A stretch of 64,000 bases of DNA, from contig NZ_CP078089.1 of NCBI RefSeq assembly GCF_022701195.1, forward strand, positions 1,054,001 through 1,118,000. The letters run 5' to 3'. This document shows, in pieces, positions 51,953-60,974 of the stretch. The notes below the pieces were generated by a model. That model was not told where the DNA came from, did not search any database, and saw nothing but the letters and a program-made list of their open reading frames with translations. Made by a program: the position numbers and the translations under genes. The stretch comes from Allobaculum mucilyticum (GTDB taxonomy: Bacteria; Bacillota_I; Bacilli_A; Erysipelotrichales; Erysipelotrichaceae). The number at the start of each line of letters is the position of its first letter. Within the stretch, counting starts at the first letter, position 1.

Positions 51953-52831
51953 TTACTTCTTACGGACTTTGATGGTATCGGAATCCGAAAGATGTCCTAT
52001 TAACAGAGATGAATCTGGATCATGCATATGAACTCTGCTGCGGATCTGCGCTTCATCATAATTGGCATAGCAGTAGCGGCAAAGATGCATGCAGGTGTTG
52101 TATGCGCCGACATCAGCCATTTCCACACAGCCGCAGTCGCGCGCTTTCCATTTTCCAAACGATTTTCCTGTCCACTGTCTGGCCTTTTCTGCAGAGAAGC
52201 AGGCACCGCCCGGAATTCCATAGGGTTCGAGGATGTTTCCTTCATTGCAGGTAAAAACCTCCAGACCATGGGCTTTTGCGCTTTTCGAAAAGCCTTCGCC
52301 GATTGCTTTCAGATCCGCTTCAATCGGTTTTCTTGCGCCGATCTGAGCTGCATTGCGTCTCGTGTTTTTATAGTCATCCAGAAAAGAGATCGTCACGGAC
52401 TCAACCAGACCTTCCAGCAGAGTGCAGAGCTTTTCAAATGCACGCAGATGATAGTCAAGCGTGTAGCGGGCATTGAGGATGATCGGATCATAGCGCACAG
52501 TCAGATGATCCGGACCGAGAATCTTCGACATCTGCCGTATGCCTTCGATGATCTTCGTTTTGTCGATGACATTCGGTTCAAGATCTTCATGATAAGCCGT
52601 CACAGTAACATCCATCAAAACCGGCTGCTTAAAGCGGTCAAGATACGGAATGAGCGGCAGCGGATTTTTTGTGCAGAACATCCAGGCATCGATATCCTTT
52701 GTATAAATCCGTGAAACGCTTTTTGGATAGAACGGATTTCGGACGTCAAAATAGCCGGCTTCGAGCCGGTTAAGCAGCCACGGCGTATAGAACGCCGGGA
52801 TATCGGTCCGGCAGCTTGCACTTAAAATCAT
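51953..52831 (-). CDS. DUF1848 protein with C-terminal CX3CX2C motif
   Basis: 292 aa. Begins MILSASCRTDIPAFYTPWLLNRLEAGY and has WMFCTKNPLPLIPYLD and DHLTVRYDPIILNARY, which I recognise as DUF1848. Near the C-terminus, CGCVEMADVGAYNTC precedes C247-x3-C251-x2-C254, which has the spacing of the radical-SAM 4Fe-4S motif, although those usually sit N-terminally. This suggests an Fe-S, possibly radical-SAM-like, TIM-barrel enzyme of unknown substrate. AAGGGGTGAG ribosome site before ATG 52831. The TOTE-like helicase gene follows 48 bp later on the same strand, so the two probably form an operon. Confidence 0.8.
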   Translation of the reverse strand: MILSASCRTDIPAFYTPWLLNRLEAGYFDVRNPFYPKSVSRIYTKDIDAWMFCTKNPLPLIPYLDRFKQPVLMDVTVTAYHEDLEPNVIDKTKIIEGIRQMSKILGPDHLTVRYDPIILNARYTLDYHLRAFEKLCTLLEGLVESVTISFLDDYKNTRRNAAQIGARKPIEADLKAIGEGFSKSAKAHGLEVFTCNEGNILEPYGIPGGACFSAEKARQWTGKSFGKWKARDCGCVEMADVGAYNTCMHLCRYCYANYDEAQIRSRVHMHDPDSSLLIGHLSDSDTIKVRKK

Positions 52832-53319
52832 GTTCTCACCCCTTTTATCTGTTCTGATTATACCGGTCCGCCTGTCCGCCTGAGCAGCGATCGCTATTTC
52901 AGACGCTCTTTCCGGCTGTGCCGATATGCGAAAGCAGTGCCGGTCTGGATGTCAGAGAGAGGCAATGAACCATACGTTTCGGAAAAAATGGACAGAAATA
53001 GAAAAGCATTGTCTGGTACAGGCTGAAAAGAGATGAGTAAACTGCTTAAGGATGAAAGAAGAGCAGAACGAAAAGCGCGAAAAAGGACAGTTGCGTTCCA
53101 TTTGGGACAGATACCTGATGCAATCTGTCGATTTTTCCGGTTTTTCTTCTGCGCTATAGTAAGCAAAGATTCGCCAGGCAAAGCAATGAGAAGAAAAAGA
53201 ATCCCCTTTCTGTCTTTTAAGGGCAGTGCGCCGGATTTTTTCTAAATCAGCGTGTATAAAAGAGTGACTGCTCTGTCTGTCGTACAGATCTGCCCTGCAG
53301 ATCAAGGAGGAGAGATAAT
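52832..53319. other. 488-bp divergent intergenic region
   Basis: Between DUF1848 (minus) and the HAD gene (plus), so it must hold both promoters. Minus-strand frames here look accidental. A TATAAA lies near 53250-53256 ahead of the HAD gene, and AAGGAGGAGAG sets its start. Confidence 0.4.
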
Positions 53320-54000
53320 ATGCTGACAACCCTGCTGTTTGATCTGGACGGAACGCTTCTTGACATGGATGAAGAGGCGTTTGTCCCTCTGTATATGAAA
53401 TCCGTGGCAAAAGCCATGGCCAAATACGGACTCGATCCCCAGAAAATGATTCAGGCTCTGAAAGCCGGATCCGAAGCCATGTTTAATAACAACGGACCCG
53501 AGCTGAACCGTGACGTTCTGTTTAAAATCATGAGCGATACCTTTGGTCGCGATATCCGGGAATACGAAGACCGCTTTGATGACTACTACCGCACGACTTT
53601 TGATGAAGCCGCTGTAACAACTCATCCAAAAGAAGGCATGGAAGAGCTGCTGAAGCACTGGAAAGATCTTGGCTACCGCCTGGTTCTGGCTTCCAATCCG
53701 GTCTTCCCGGTTGCTGCCATGGAAGAGCGCCTGAAATGGGCCGGCATCGACCCGAAGCTGTTTGATGACATCAGCAGCTACAGTACTTCAACCTGCTCCA
53801 AGCGAAGCCCGAATTTCTTCATGGAAACCGCAAAACGTTTTGGCGTGACACCCGAAGAGTGCATGATGATCGGCAACTCCGTGGATGAAGACGGTCAGGC
53901 CGAAAATGCCTGCATGCAGTTCTGGCTGCAGGAAGGCACTGACTTCTCAAAGCTTAACGAATATCTGGAGAAAAACGCTCCCGCAAACCACGCTGCATAG
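53320..54000 (+). CDS. HAD-superfamily hydrolase
   Basis: 226 aa. Motif I LLFDLDGTLLDMD (nucleophile Asp8 and Asp10), motif II VLASNP (Ser), motif III Lys in CSKRSPNFF and motif IV MIGNSVDEDG (acidic pair replaced by Asn-Ser-x-Asp). An alpha-helical cap (about 17-85) places it among phosphoglycolate phosphatase-like, subclass I HADs. Probably dephosphorylates a small metabolite in the cytosol; substrate unknown. Strong AAGGAGGAGAG site before ATG 53320. Ends at a bidirectional terminator (54049-54087). Confidence 0.88.
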   Translation: MLTTLLFDLDGTLLDMDEEAFVPLYMKSVAKAMAKYGLDPQKMIQALKAGSEAMFNNNGPELNRDVLFKIMSDTFGRDIREYEDRFDDYYRTTFDEAAVTTHPKEGMEELLKHWKDLGYRLVLASNPVFPVAAMEERLKWAGIDPKLFDDISSYSTSTCSKRSPNFFMETAKRFGVTPEECMMIGNSVDEDGQAENACMQFWLQEGTDFSKLNEYLEKNAPANHAA

Positions 54001-54048
54001 CGTTTGCGCATTCGATTAAAAATCATTTTCGATCCGGCAAGGATCAGA

Positions 54049-54087
54049 AAAGCAGGCGGACAGAAAAGCTGTTCACCTGCTTTATTT
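54049..54087. terminator. Bidirectional terminator between HAD and SemiSWEET genes
   Basis: AAAGCAGG / CCTGCTTT arms with inner pairing ACAG/CTGT, A and T tracts on both sides. Confidence 0.7.
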
Positions 54088-54091
54088 ATAG

Positions 54092-54349
54092 CTAAAACGA
54101 TGTGATGACCGTCGTCAGAGCCAGGAAAACACCCGGCACATTGGCGATAATCAGCGGCCATTCTTTCGGCTTTTTGACAAAGCCGTAAAGACTCCATACA
54201 GAACAGTTAAAGAATGCAGCTAATGGCTGCAGAAAGTTTCCTTTCATTCCATGCAGATTGCTGTAGATCTGGGCAATATAGGACACATACATCACAATCG
54301 ACATTGCACTCGCAATATAGCCGATGATTTTTACTTGTTTCTCAGACAT
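54092..54349 (-). CDS. SemiSWEET sugar transporter (PQ-loop)
   Basis: 85 aa from ATG 54349, the exact size of bacterial SemiSWEETs; the open frame extends 29 codons upstream without family features. Three TM helices: IIGYIASAMSIVMYVSYIAQI (with the Y-x-x-Q version of the PQ motif), FLQPLAAFFNCSVWSLYGFV (conserved N and W-x-x-YG) and WPLIIANVPGVFLALTTVI (N-x-P-G). It dimerises to pass sugars down a gradient. The start has GGAAAG very close to it, so an upstream start is possible. Single-gene unit. Confidence 0.87.
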   Translation of the reverse strand: MSEKQVKIIGYIASAMSIVMYVSYIAQIYSNLHGMKGNFLQPLAAFFNCSVWSLYGFVKKPKEWPLIIANVPGVFLALTTVITSF

Positions 54350-54551
54350 GCTTTCCGGACACAGACTCTTTCCGTGACCGCCTCCCTTCCGACTCAAACC
54401 GGACAAAGAATACTCCATTCTCTGATACCGCTTCAAATCGTAAACCGTAAAGGCTTACAACCTAACTCTTATGCACAGAGATGTACAAAAGCACACAAGC
54501 CACTCCGCTCCCGGCTTGTTGAGAACGGTCCACAAAGTGCGAACAGAAGAA

Positions 54552-54609
54552 ACAATAATCCGCTGAGGACAGATCCGGAATATGGAATTTCCGGTGTCAT
54601 CAGCGGATT
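54552..54609 (-). terminator. Terminator of the P1 peptidase gene
   Basis: AATCCGCTGA / TCAGCGGATT arms with an inner TCCGGAA/TTCCGG stem, T-rich on the minus strand. Confidence 0.65.
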
Positions 54610-54640
54610 AAAATCAGTCTTTCGTTTTCTGTTTCCTGTT

Positions 54641-55624
54641 TTACTCTCTGTTCTGGGAAATGCCTGCAGCTTCAAGCGAAGAGAAGCTTTCCAGACCAAA
54701 CATCGGTTCTGCACTGCGAACCGCATCGTTGATTGCGCCCATCAGTGCCTGAATGGCGATGACGGAAACAGCCGTCAGGTCGCATGGAACCTCATTGGTT
54801 GTCATGGCAAAAACCGTATCGCCATCATTTGGGGTATGAACCGGACGGATTGTACGGGCCAGCGCGTTCTGGCTCATGCCGGCAAGCTTCGTCAGCTGAG
54901 CCTGATCGAGATCCGCATTGGTGATGATGCAGCAAATCGTCGTATTCATGCGCTCCATCGCCTGATTCATCATTGAAAGAACAACTTCTTCTGTATCGAG
55001 CGCCTGACCGGTCTCTTTCATAAAGATTCCGGCAAGGCGTTTTTTCGAATCCGGTTCATAGATATCGCCGCATGCATTGACTGCCGCAATCGCACCGACC
55101 TGAAGCTGACCGATTTCATAAGCACATGCGCCGATTCCGGATTTCATCGCCTTTTCAAATCCCATCAGCTTGCCGACACTTGCACCCGTTCCGGCTCCAT
55201 AGCATCCGCTTTTGAACTCATTATTTTCACTGTTTTTTGCAGCCTGATAGCCCATTTCCTTATCCGGGAATGCCTCCGGATCACCGCAGGGCAGATCGAA
55301 CAGCGAAGCCTGGCAGACAATTGGAACCACAAGTCCCTTCATGCCAAAACCGGCTCCTTTTTCTTTCAGATAGCGCATTACGCCAGAAGAGCTTTCCAGA
55401 CCAAACGCACTTCCGCCGGAGAGCGTAACGCCATTGATCTTCTGCACCATGTTTTTCGGATCAAGCAGATCTGTTTCGCGTGTAGCCGGTCCGCCGCCGC
55501 GAACATCGACCGCACCCGTTGCACCTTCCATCGACAGAATGCAGGTTACGCCAGTTCCTCTTTCTCTGTCCTGTGCCTGGCCGATCTGAAAGCCGCGCAC
55601 TTCTGTAATCGGAATTTTTTTCAT
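54641..55624 (-). CDS. P1-family peptidase (DmpA-like, S58)
   Basis: 327 aa from ATG 55624, 8 bases after GGAGG (a TTG two codons earlier is too close to that site). Family features: TGVTCILSMEGATGAVDVRGGGPATRETDLL, NGVTLSGGSAFGLE, GCYGAGTGASVGK and MERMNTTICCIITNADL, where the Thr of N-T-T is the predicted nucleophile released by self-cleavage. These Ntn-like aminopeptidases cut short peptides or beta-peptides. No signal peptide, so cytosolic. Single-gene unit ending at the terminator 54552-54609. Confidence 0.88.
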   Translation of the reverse strand: MKKIPITEVRGFQIGQAQDRERGTGVTCILSMEGATGAVDVRGGGPATRETDLLDPKNMVQKINGVTLSGGSAFGLESSSGVMRYLKEKGAGFGMKGLVVPIVCQASLFDLPCGDPEAFPDKEMGYQAAKNSENNEFKSGCYGAGTGASVGKLMGFEKAMKSGIGACAYEIGQLQVGAIAAVNACGDIYEPDSKKRLAGIFMKETGQALDTEEVVLSMMNQAMERMNTTICCIITNADLDQAQLTKLAGMSQNALARTIRPVHTPNDGDTVFAMTTNEVPCDLTAVSVIAIQALMGAINDAVRSAEPMFGLESFSSLEAAGISQNRE

Positions 55625-55678
55625 TCTCAATTCCTCCCGTTTTCACTTTTCTCTTTTTGAGTTCACTCTATGTTTTCT

Positions 55679-55704
55679 CCCCGCCCAGGTATACCTGAGC
55701 GGGG
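55679..55704. other. Near-perfect palindrome between two genes
   Basis: CCCCGC-CAGGTATACCTG-GCGGGG type inverted repeat with one mismatch pair, between the acetyltransferase stop and the P1 peptidase start. It could be an operator of the peptidase gene or a weak terminator; it lacks a T run on the minus strand. Confidence 0.4.
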
Positions 55705-55796
55705 TATTTCTTCTATTGTGGTCTATCTGCAGAAATATGCCGGTAATTTCCGTGAATTCTTTTCTCTTCGCGTTAAATAGAAGAGTTTTTGCGGTT

Positions 55797-56270
55797 CTAT
55801 TCTGCTTCTTTCTTTTTTGGAAGAATCTTTGCGGGCTGGCTGACTACCGTACTGTCGGAAGGTACATCCTGGCAGACCAGCGCACCGGCGCCGATTTTTA
55901 CCCGGTCGCCAATCGTAATATCGCCTACAAGTACAGCACCTGCACCGATCAGACAGTCATCGCCGATCGTGGGTGCTTTGCCGTTCACTTCGCCAATGGT
56001 TACGTTCTGGTACACCCAGCAGTCTTTGCCGATTTTTGCGTAACGTGAAATATAGATGCCATGCAGACCATGGGGCAGTCTCAGTCTGGATGCGAGGTAT
56101 GCATCCTTGCCGATATAGCCGCCATGCTTTCTGGCTGAGCGGTTCAGAAAAACCGTGTACAGATCCCGCTTCCATCCGGAAGTCGTGTTCTGCCGTTTAA
56201 AAAAGACCTTCCAGTAGGTCTCCATCAGATCCCCTTTGGACCAGGTCAGAATATCCGTTCGAAAAGCCAT
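55797..56270 (-). CDS. Serine acetyltransferase-like hexapeptide transferase
   Basis: 157 aa from ATG 56270 (AAGGGGGAAC upstream; the open frame begins 13 codons earlier). Left-handed beta-helix repeats with RLPHGLHGIYISRYAKIGKDCWVYQNVTIG (catalytic His region), GDDCLIGAGAVLVGDITIGDRVKIGAGALV. It matches the CysE/LbH serine acetyltransferase group but is shorter than CysE (lacks the long helical N-terminus), like members found in polysaccharide gene sets. Acetyl donor would be acetyl-CoA; the acceptor may be serine or a sugar. No cysK is nearby, so cysteine synthesis is not assured. Confidence 0.8.
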   Translation of the reverse strand: MAFRTDILTWSKGDLMETYWKVFFKRQNTTSGWKRDLYTVFLNRSARKHGGYIGKDAYLASRLRLPHGLHGIYISRYAKIGKDCWVYQNVTIGEVNGKAPTIGDDCLIGAGAVLVGDITIGDRVKIGAGALVCQDVPSDSTVVSQPAKILPKKKEAE

Positions 56271-56396
56271 GTGTTCCCCCTTATTGAACCGCAGAAACAG
56301 ACTGCTCAATCACAGTTTTCCTGTCTCTGCTTTTTGCAGAAAGATCGTACCATCCGTCCGGTTTTGCGCCAACCATGCTGTTTTAAACAGGCGCGC

Positions 56397-56430
56397 AAAA
56401 AAGCCTTCTCTGCACGGATGCAGAAAAGGC
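56397..56430 (-). terminator. Terminator of the aldo/keto reductase gene
   Basis: GCCTT-TTCTGCA / TGCAGA-GAAGGC stem followed by TTTTTTG on the minus strand. Confidence 0.8.
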
Positions 56431-56472
56431 AGTTTGATTTCATTTTCTGATGACTGATTTCAGACGTAAAAA

Positions 56473-57492
56473 TCAGGCGTTCTGCTCTTCGATTTTATGA
56501 ATCTCTGCAGCGATTTCATCGATCTTTTTCATCTCTTCATCGCTGAGCGGTTTTACATCGAGAGCTTTGAGGTTGCGCAGGATCTGTTCCGGTTTGGAAG
56601 CACCAATCAGAACAGAAGTAACGCCTTCCTTATCAAGCAGCCAGCGCAGGGCAAGGGCGGACAGTTCAGAGCCATGTTCTTTGGCAAGATCGTTGAGCTC
56701 ACGGAGCTTTTCGATTTTTGCCTGCGGAAGATCCGATTCATGCAGGAAGCGTCCATCTGTACGGATGCGGGAATCTGCCGGAATACCGTTGAGGTAACGG
56801 TCTGTCAGCTGACCTTTAGCTAGCGGCGAGAAGGTAATCATGCCTTTGCCAAGTCTGTTGTTAGCTTCAAGTGCACCGTTCTTTTCAACCGTACGGTCAA
56901 GGATCGAGTAGCAGTTCTGGTTGATGATATAAGGAACCTTCAGCTCATCAAGAATTGCGCAGGCTTTTTCCAGAGTTGGACCATCGTAGTTGGAGAGACC
57001 AGCGTAGAGCGCTTTGCCCGAACGGACAGCCTGAGCCAGAGCACCCATTGTCTCTTCAAGAGGCGTATTGGGGTCCATGCGGTGATGGTAGAAGATATCC
57101 ACATAGTCCAGACCCATGCGCTCAAGCGACTGATCCAGACTGGCAAGCAGATACTTGCGGGATCCCCAGTTTCCATAAGGACCGTCCCACATTTCATAGC
57201 CGGCTTTTGTCGAGATGATCAGCTCATCACGGTATGGAGCGAGATCCTCTTTGAGGATCCGGCCGAAGTTCTTTTCAGCTGCTCCTGGTTCTGGTCCGTA
57301 GTTGTTGGCCAGGTCAAAGTGCGTGATGCCATGACCAAAGGCAGTCAGCACCATATTTCTCATATTTGCATAGTTGGAAATGTCGCCGAAGTTCTGCCAG
57401 AGTCCCAGCGAAAGAGCTGGAAGCAGCAGACCAGATTTACCGACGCGGCGGTATTCCATCTTTTTATAGCGATCAGGGTTTGCGATGTACAT
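56473..57492 (-). CDS. Aldo/keto reductase (YghZ/AKR14-like)
   Basis: 339 aa. NADPH-dependent TIM-barrel reductase: MEYRRVGKSGLLLPALSLGLW, THFDLANNYGPEPGAAE (catalytic Asp and Tyr), ISTKAGYEMWDGPYG (Lys), DIFYHHRMDP (His), and the cofactor loop SVLIGASKPEQILRNLKAL. The GPYGNWGSRKYL motif is typical of the glyceraldehyde-3-phosphate reductase/YghZ group. Reduces aldehydes such as methylglyoxal or L-glyceraldehyde 3-phosphate. GAAAGGA site before ATG 57492. An IS1182-type element lies 280 bp upstream. Confidence 0.93.
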   Translation of the reverse strand: MYIANPDRYKKMEYRRVGKSGLLLPALSLGLWQNFGDISNYANMRNMVLTAFGHGITHFDLANNYGPEPGAAEKNFGRILKEDLAPYRDELIISTKAGYEMWDGPYGNWGSRKYLLASLDQSLERMGLDYVDIFYHHRMDPNTPLEETMGALAQAVRSGKALYAGLSNYDGPTLEKACAILDELKVPYIINQNCYSILDRTVEKNGALEANNRLGKGMITFSPLAKGQLTDRYLNGIPADSRIRTDGRFLHESDLPQAKIEKLRELNDLAKEHGSELSALALRWLLDKEGVTSVLIGASKPEQILRNLKALDVKPLSDEEMKKIDEIAAEIHKIEEQNA

Positions 57493-57764
57493 AGAAAATC
57501 CTTTCTTTTCTTATCGTCCGAAGACGTACAGACTTCTGTTGAAATCCGCTTCATTCCTATATTAGTACATCCATGGACAAACCATCGGATTGATCTTTCT
57601 GCGCTCGAATATTCGAAGCCTGAGAAAATTGGAGCCGCGCAGGAACTGCCGTTTAAACAGAAAAGCGGGACTGAAAGAACGCATCATCCTCAAAGTCTCG
57701 CTTTAATATATTCAATCTAAACAATTTTAACTCGGACCAATCGACTCCCGTGTGCGTTTTTATA
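57493..57764. other. Upstream region of the aldo/keto reductase gene
   Basis: About 270 bp with the reductase promoter, ending at the target duplication of the IS1182-type element. No gene seen. Confidence 0.4.
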
Positions 57765-57771
57765 TTAGGAG
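57765..57771. repeat. Left target-site duplication of the IS1182-type element
   Basis: TTAGGAG, identical to 59675-59681 on the other side of the element. Confidence 0.8.
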
Positions 57772-59674
57772 GATGCGCCCGACAAAAGTAACAAATAGCT
57801 GAAGTGTGTTCATAGATCTTGGACTGATCCGAATTTTTCAAAATAATGCTACAATTAATTGAAATTAATCTCGATTAAATTAATATTAGTAGTATAATAT
57901 AATTGAATATTTCGGGGGTGTTTCTTATGTCGCAGTCCAAGTTCAAACCCATTCAGATGAATCTCTTCGATCTAACCTACTCACTTTCTGATCGAAAGCT
58001 CAGAATGCTTGAATCCGGCTGGCCGGGCTATTTCAACCGTGTCATTATTCCTGAGCTGGTTAAACTTGAATCGATTTTTGAGCCTCTTTACTCAAAGAAC
58101 ACCAACACCAGACCTTCAACTCCTACATACCTCGTTTTAGCTATGCTTGTTTTGAAAGATCTGTTTACTCTGACAGACGAAGAACTGGAGAGAAGCGTTA
58201 CCTTTTCTCTGGAGTATCAGTTCGCTCTTGGAACAACGTCCTTTGAACATCAGCCGGTAAACCAGAGAACGCTTAACCGCTTTCGTGCTGCCAATGCCTT
58301 TTATATGCAGCAGACTGGCATCGATCTTCTCCATGAATTTGCCGAAAAACTGGCCAAGTCTCTTAAAGACGCCTATCTTGGCACCAATCTCAAGCGGAGA
58401 ATGGACTCCATCATGGTCGATAACGGCGCCAGAAAGCTTTCAAGACTGCAGCTGGCGCATGTGGTCATTAAAAACATGCTCATGGTTTTGGATGAAAACA
58501 AAATCGCAATCCCCGAGAATCTTCAACACTATATCGAGGACTTCGATGAGAATAAGGTTACTTATCACTCCCATACTCCGGCTGCGGCTAAACTGCAGAC
58601 CGCTTTTCAGGATGCCTGTGCCGTTCGTGATCTGATTCCAGGCACGCTGAATGACTGTGAAGAAGCACAGATGCTCATCCGCTTTGTTTCCGAGCAGGTC
58701 AACACAAACACCGATGGCTCTTTTCATTCCGTTCGTGACGGAAAAGAGCTGAACTCGACTGTCCTGAACAATCCAGTTGAGCCGGAATCGACTTTCCGTA
58801 AGAAGGCCGGTGAAAATCACCAGGGATACGTTGGCAATTTCGCTGAAACAGTCGACCTCGATACCAACCGAAAGATCATCGACTCATTTGATTTCCAGCC
58901 CAATATCTACAGCGATTCCAAGTTCGCCAAAGATGAAATTCAGAAGATGGCTGAAGAAGGAGACGAAACAACTTTGGTTGCCGACGGAGCCTACATCAGC
59001 GTGGATAACATCAATGAAGCAGCTGAACACGGAATTCAACTTGTAGGAACTGCTATGACGGGTAAAGAAACACCCGATTTGACTGCTGATTTCGAAATCG
59101 ATGAAGAAACAAAAACGGTAACCTGCCCAAACGGAAAGACTGCAGATCGAGTAACCTACTACGAGAAAACCGATTCCTGGAATATCTCATTCCACAAAGA
59201 AACAACCTGTAAAGATTGCCCATTCGCTGCAACTGGCCGATGCCCGATGAAAAATCACAAAAGAGTCAGATCTGGAACCATTTCCCAGAAGAAGATCCAA
59301 AGAGCACACCTTCAGCGGACCATGAAAAGTGAAGAGGCAATTGCCAATTACCGGTTCAGAAACGGTGTTGAAGCTATCCCAAACCAGCTAAGAAGGAATC
59401 AAAAAATTGATACCCTTCCGTTCAGGGGGTTAGTGCGCAAAAAATTCGGATATACGTTAGCTATTACGGCAATAAACGTAAGACGAGTGCTGAAATACGC
59501 ACAAGAAGATGCCAAACAGGCATTGGATCTTCTTGTATCTTCGCTGATTCAAGCTATGTATGTGAAATATGCCCCAATTTCACATATTGAACTCAATTTA
59601 GCTTTTGTTTGTGTTCACTATTGATGAACACCAAATCTGCCGTCAGCAAAATTGGGTATTTTGTCTGACGCATC
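57772..59674 (+). mobile_element. Complete IS1182-type insertion sequence, 1903 bp
   Basis: The ends form an imperfect inverted repeat of about 30 bp: GATGCGCCCGACAAAA at the left and GATGCGTCAGACAAAA (complement) at the right, with a shared GCTGA further in. Both ends are flanked by the same 7 bases, TTAGGAG. One full-length transposase gene fills the element. Its AT-rich leader (57840-57926) differs from the host genes. Insertion was 18 bp downstream of the lipoprotein stop, so no gene was broken. Confidence 0.85.
57927..59624 (+). CDS. IS1182-family transposase
   Basis: 565 aa from ATG 57927, after a GGGGGTG site. DDE catalytic residues: MDSIMVDNGARK (Asp), LVADGAYISVDN (Asp) and FRNGVEAIPNQLRR (Glu). 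The N-terminal TRPSTPTYLVLAMLVLKDLFTLTDEELERSV region and the Cys-rich zinc-knuckle insertion CKDCPFAATGRCPMKN before the Glu are typical of IS1182. Full length with no frameshift, so likely functional. Confidence 0.92.
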   Translation: MSQSKFKPIQMNLFDLTYSLSDRKLRMLESGWPGYFNRVIIPELVKLESIFEPLYSKNTNTRPSTPTYLVLAMLVLKDLFTLTDEELERSVTFSLEYQFALGTTSFEHQPVNQRTLNRFRAANAFYMQQTGIDLLHEFAEKLAKSLKDAYLGTNLKRRMDSIMVDNGARKLSRLQLAHVVIKNMLMVLDENKIAIPENLQHYIEDFDENKVTYHSHTPAAAKLQTAFQDACAVRDLIPGTLNDCEEAQMLIRFVSEQVNTNTDGSFHSVRDGKELNSTVLNNPVEPESTFRKKAGENHQGYVGNFAETVDLDTNRKIIDSFDFQPNIYSDSKFAKDEIQKMAEEGDETTLVADGAYISVDNINEAAEHGIQLVGTAMTGKETPDLTADFEIDEETKTVTCPNGKTADRVTYYEKTDSWNISFHKETTCKDCPFAATGRCPMKNHKRVRSGTISQKKIQRAHLQRTMKSEEAIANYRFRNGVEAIPNQLRRNQKIDTLPFRGLVRKKFGYTLAITAINVRRVLKYAQEDAKQALDLLVSSLIQAMYVKYAPISHIELNLAFVCVHY

Positions 59675-59681
59675 TTAGGAG
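59675..59681. repeat. Right target-site duplication of the IS1182-type element
   Basis: TTAGGAG, matching 57765-57771. Confidence 0.8.
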
Positions 59682-59699
59682 CTGGCTTACAAGGTTTGG

Positions 59700-60974
59700 T
59701 TAATAAAGAATTTCATCGTCAACAGACGAGAAGTAGCGGCCTCCATACGGATTCACTTCGATATCTGCCTTTGTATGAACGATTCTTCCGAGAGCACCAT
59801 AATCCACGGTAACCCTATCCCATAAAGCATCATATTCTTCCGGTTCAAGAACCACTTCGCCGATACTCTCTGCTTTAACAATGAGGAAGTCTTTCAAAGG
59901 GCCCCGAAAATTATGATTCGTAATATCCATCTCAACAATCAGATTTCTGCCTTCTAACCTGACATCCTGAACGAGTTCAGTTTCTTTGACAGATAAGACG
60001 TCTGGCAAGCCATTTTTGATATCTGCAATGAAACTGTCCGGATCAGCTTTTTTACCAGATTCACTTCTTCTGCTGGTGGATTCTGTGCTGCTCTGTACAG
60101 ATTTCTGGCTGCTGATGGATTTTTCGCTTGCTGAATCTGGAATAAGATTTAATTTCCGATCAACCACATCCCAGAGTCCAGCCGTCTCGCCATCCGTATG
60201 CACAGTTGGAAAATTCGGATCAATCCGAATTTCAGCTGGATAAAGTAAAGAGCCATCAGACGCCAGACCATATTGCAGTGCCTGTGGGGAAGACAGGAAA
60301 TCCCTGTCGTCTTTGAAATCCGATTCACTGAGCTCTGACATGAAATAGTACTGCTCTGGCATTTGCGTGAAGGCACAAGTGAATAGCAGTCCATCCTCTG
60401 AACCTGCACCATAGGCATACATGACGCCGGACTGATCCGCTTTTTTAAGATATGCATAGTATCTGTCTAAAGCCGTCTGGGCTAACTGGTTTATATTGGA
60501 GTATCCACCGTAATTACCCATAAGAATACCCATGGCGCTTCCAGCCAGCTGAGCATCTGCAGTTTTACGTTCTTCATCACCAGTGTTTTTGCTTCTCTGA
60601 TAAGTCGATAAGACCGGTCCCTTTTCATTGTGATGATGTTCGACTACGACATTTTCGTTAAGAATGTAGAAATCAGAGTGCCGGTCTTCATCCTCAATCT
60701 TATGAAGCTTTTTATTCTCATCAACAATCTGTCCTGCAAATTCAGCGTTCAATAGTACTTCCAGATCTACACTGGAGTACTGAAATCTGTATAAATGATC
60801 CTCATTGTAGCCGCCAAACTTAATCTGTGCTTCAGCCGCTTTTTCCGATGCTTTTTCTGATTCTGCTGTCTCCTGCTTTCCAGCTTTCGGGGTACTGGAA
60901 CATCCCGTGAGTACAAATGTGCCAATTCCAATCAGGATAGCCATGCGGTTCAGTCGCTGCTTATATCGTTTCAT
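59700..60974 (-). CDS. Lipoprotein of unknown function
   Basis: 424 aa. Lipoprotein signal with basic start MKRYKQRLNR, hydrophobic core and lipobox LTGC with Cys25, then a Lys/Glu-rich linker (26-50). The body has no family that I recognise; it includes a second Ser-rich low-complexity linker (about 285-315) that splits it into an N-terminal domain of about 230 aa and a C-terminal domain of about 105 aa (ITNHNFRGPLKDFLIVKAE; immunoglobulin-like strand pattern). Anchored on the outer face of the membrane. The neighbouring decayed gene (61260-62539) was also exported, so both may belong to one surface function. Confidence 0.75.
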   Translation of the reverse strand: MKRYKQRLNRMAILIGIGTFVLTGCSSTPKAGKQETAESEKASEKAAEAQIKFGGYNEDHLYRFQYSSVDLEVLLNAEFAGQIVDENKKLHKIEDEDRHSDFYILNENVVVEHHHNEKGPVLSTYQRSKNTGDEERKTADAQLAGSAMGILMGNYGGYSNINQLAQTALDRYYAYLKKADQSGVMYAYGAGSEDGLLFTCAFTQMPEQYYFMSELSESDFKDDRDFLSSPQALQYGLASDGSLLYPAEIRIDPNFPTVHTDGETAGLWDVVDRKLNLIPDSASEKSISSQKSVQSSTESTSRRSESGKKADPDSFIADIKNGLPDVLSVKETELVQDVRLEGRNLIVEMDITNHNFRGPLKDFLIVKAESIGEVVLEPEEYDALWDRVTVDYGALGRIVHTKADIEVNPYGGRYFSSVDDEILY

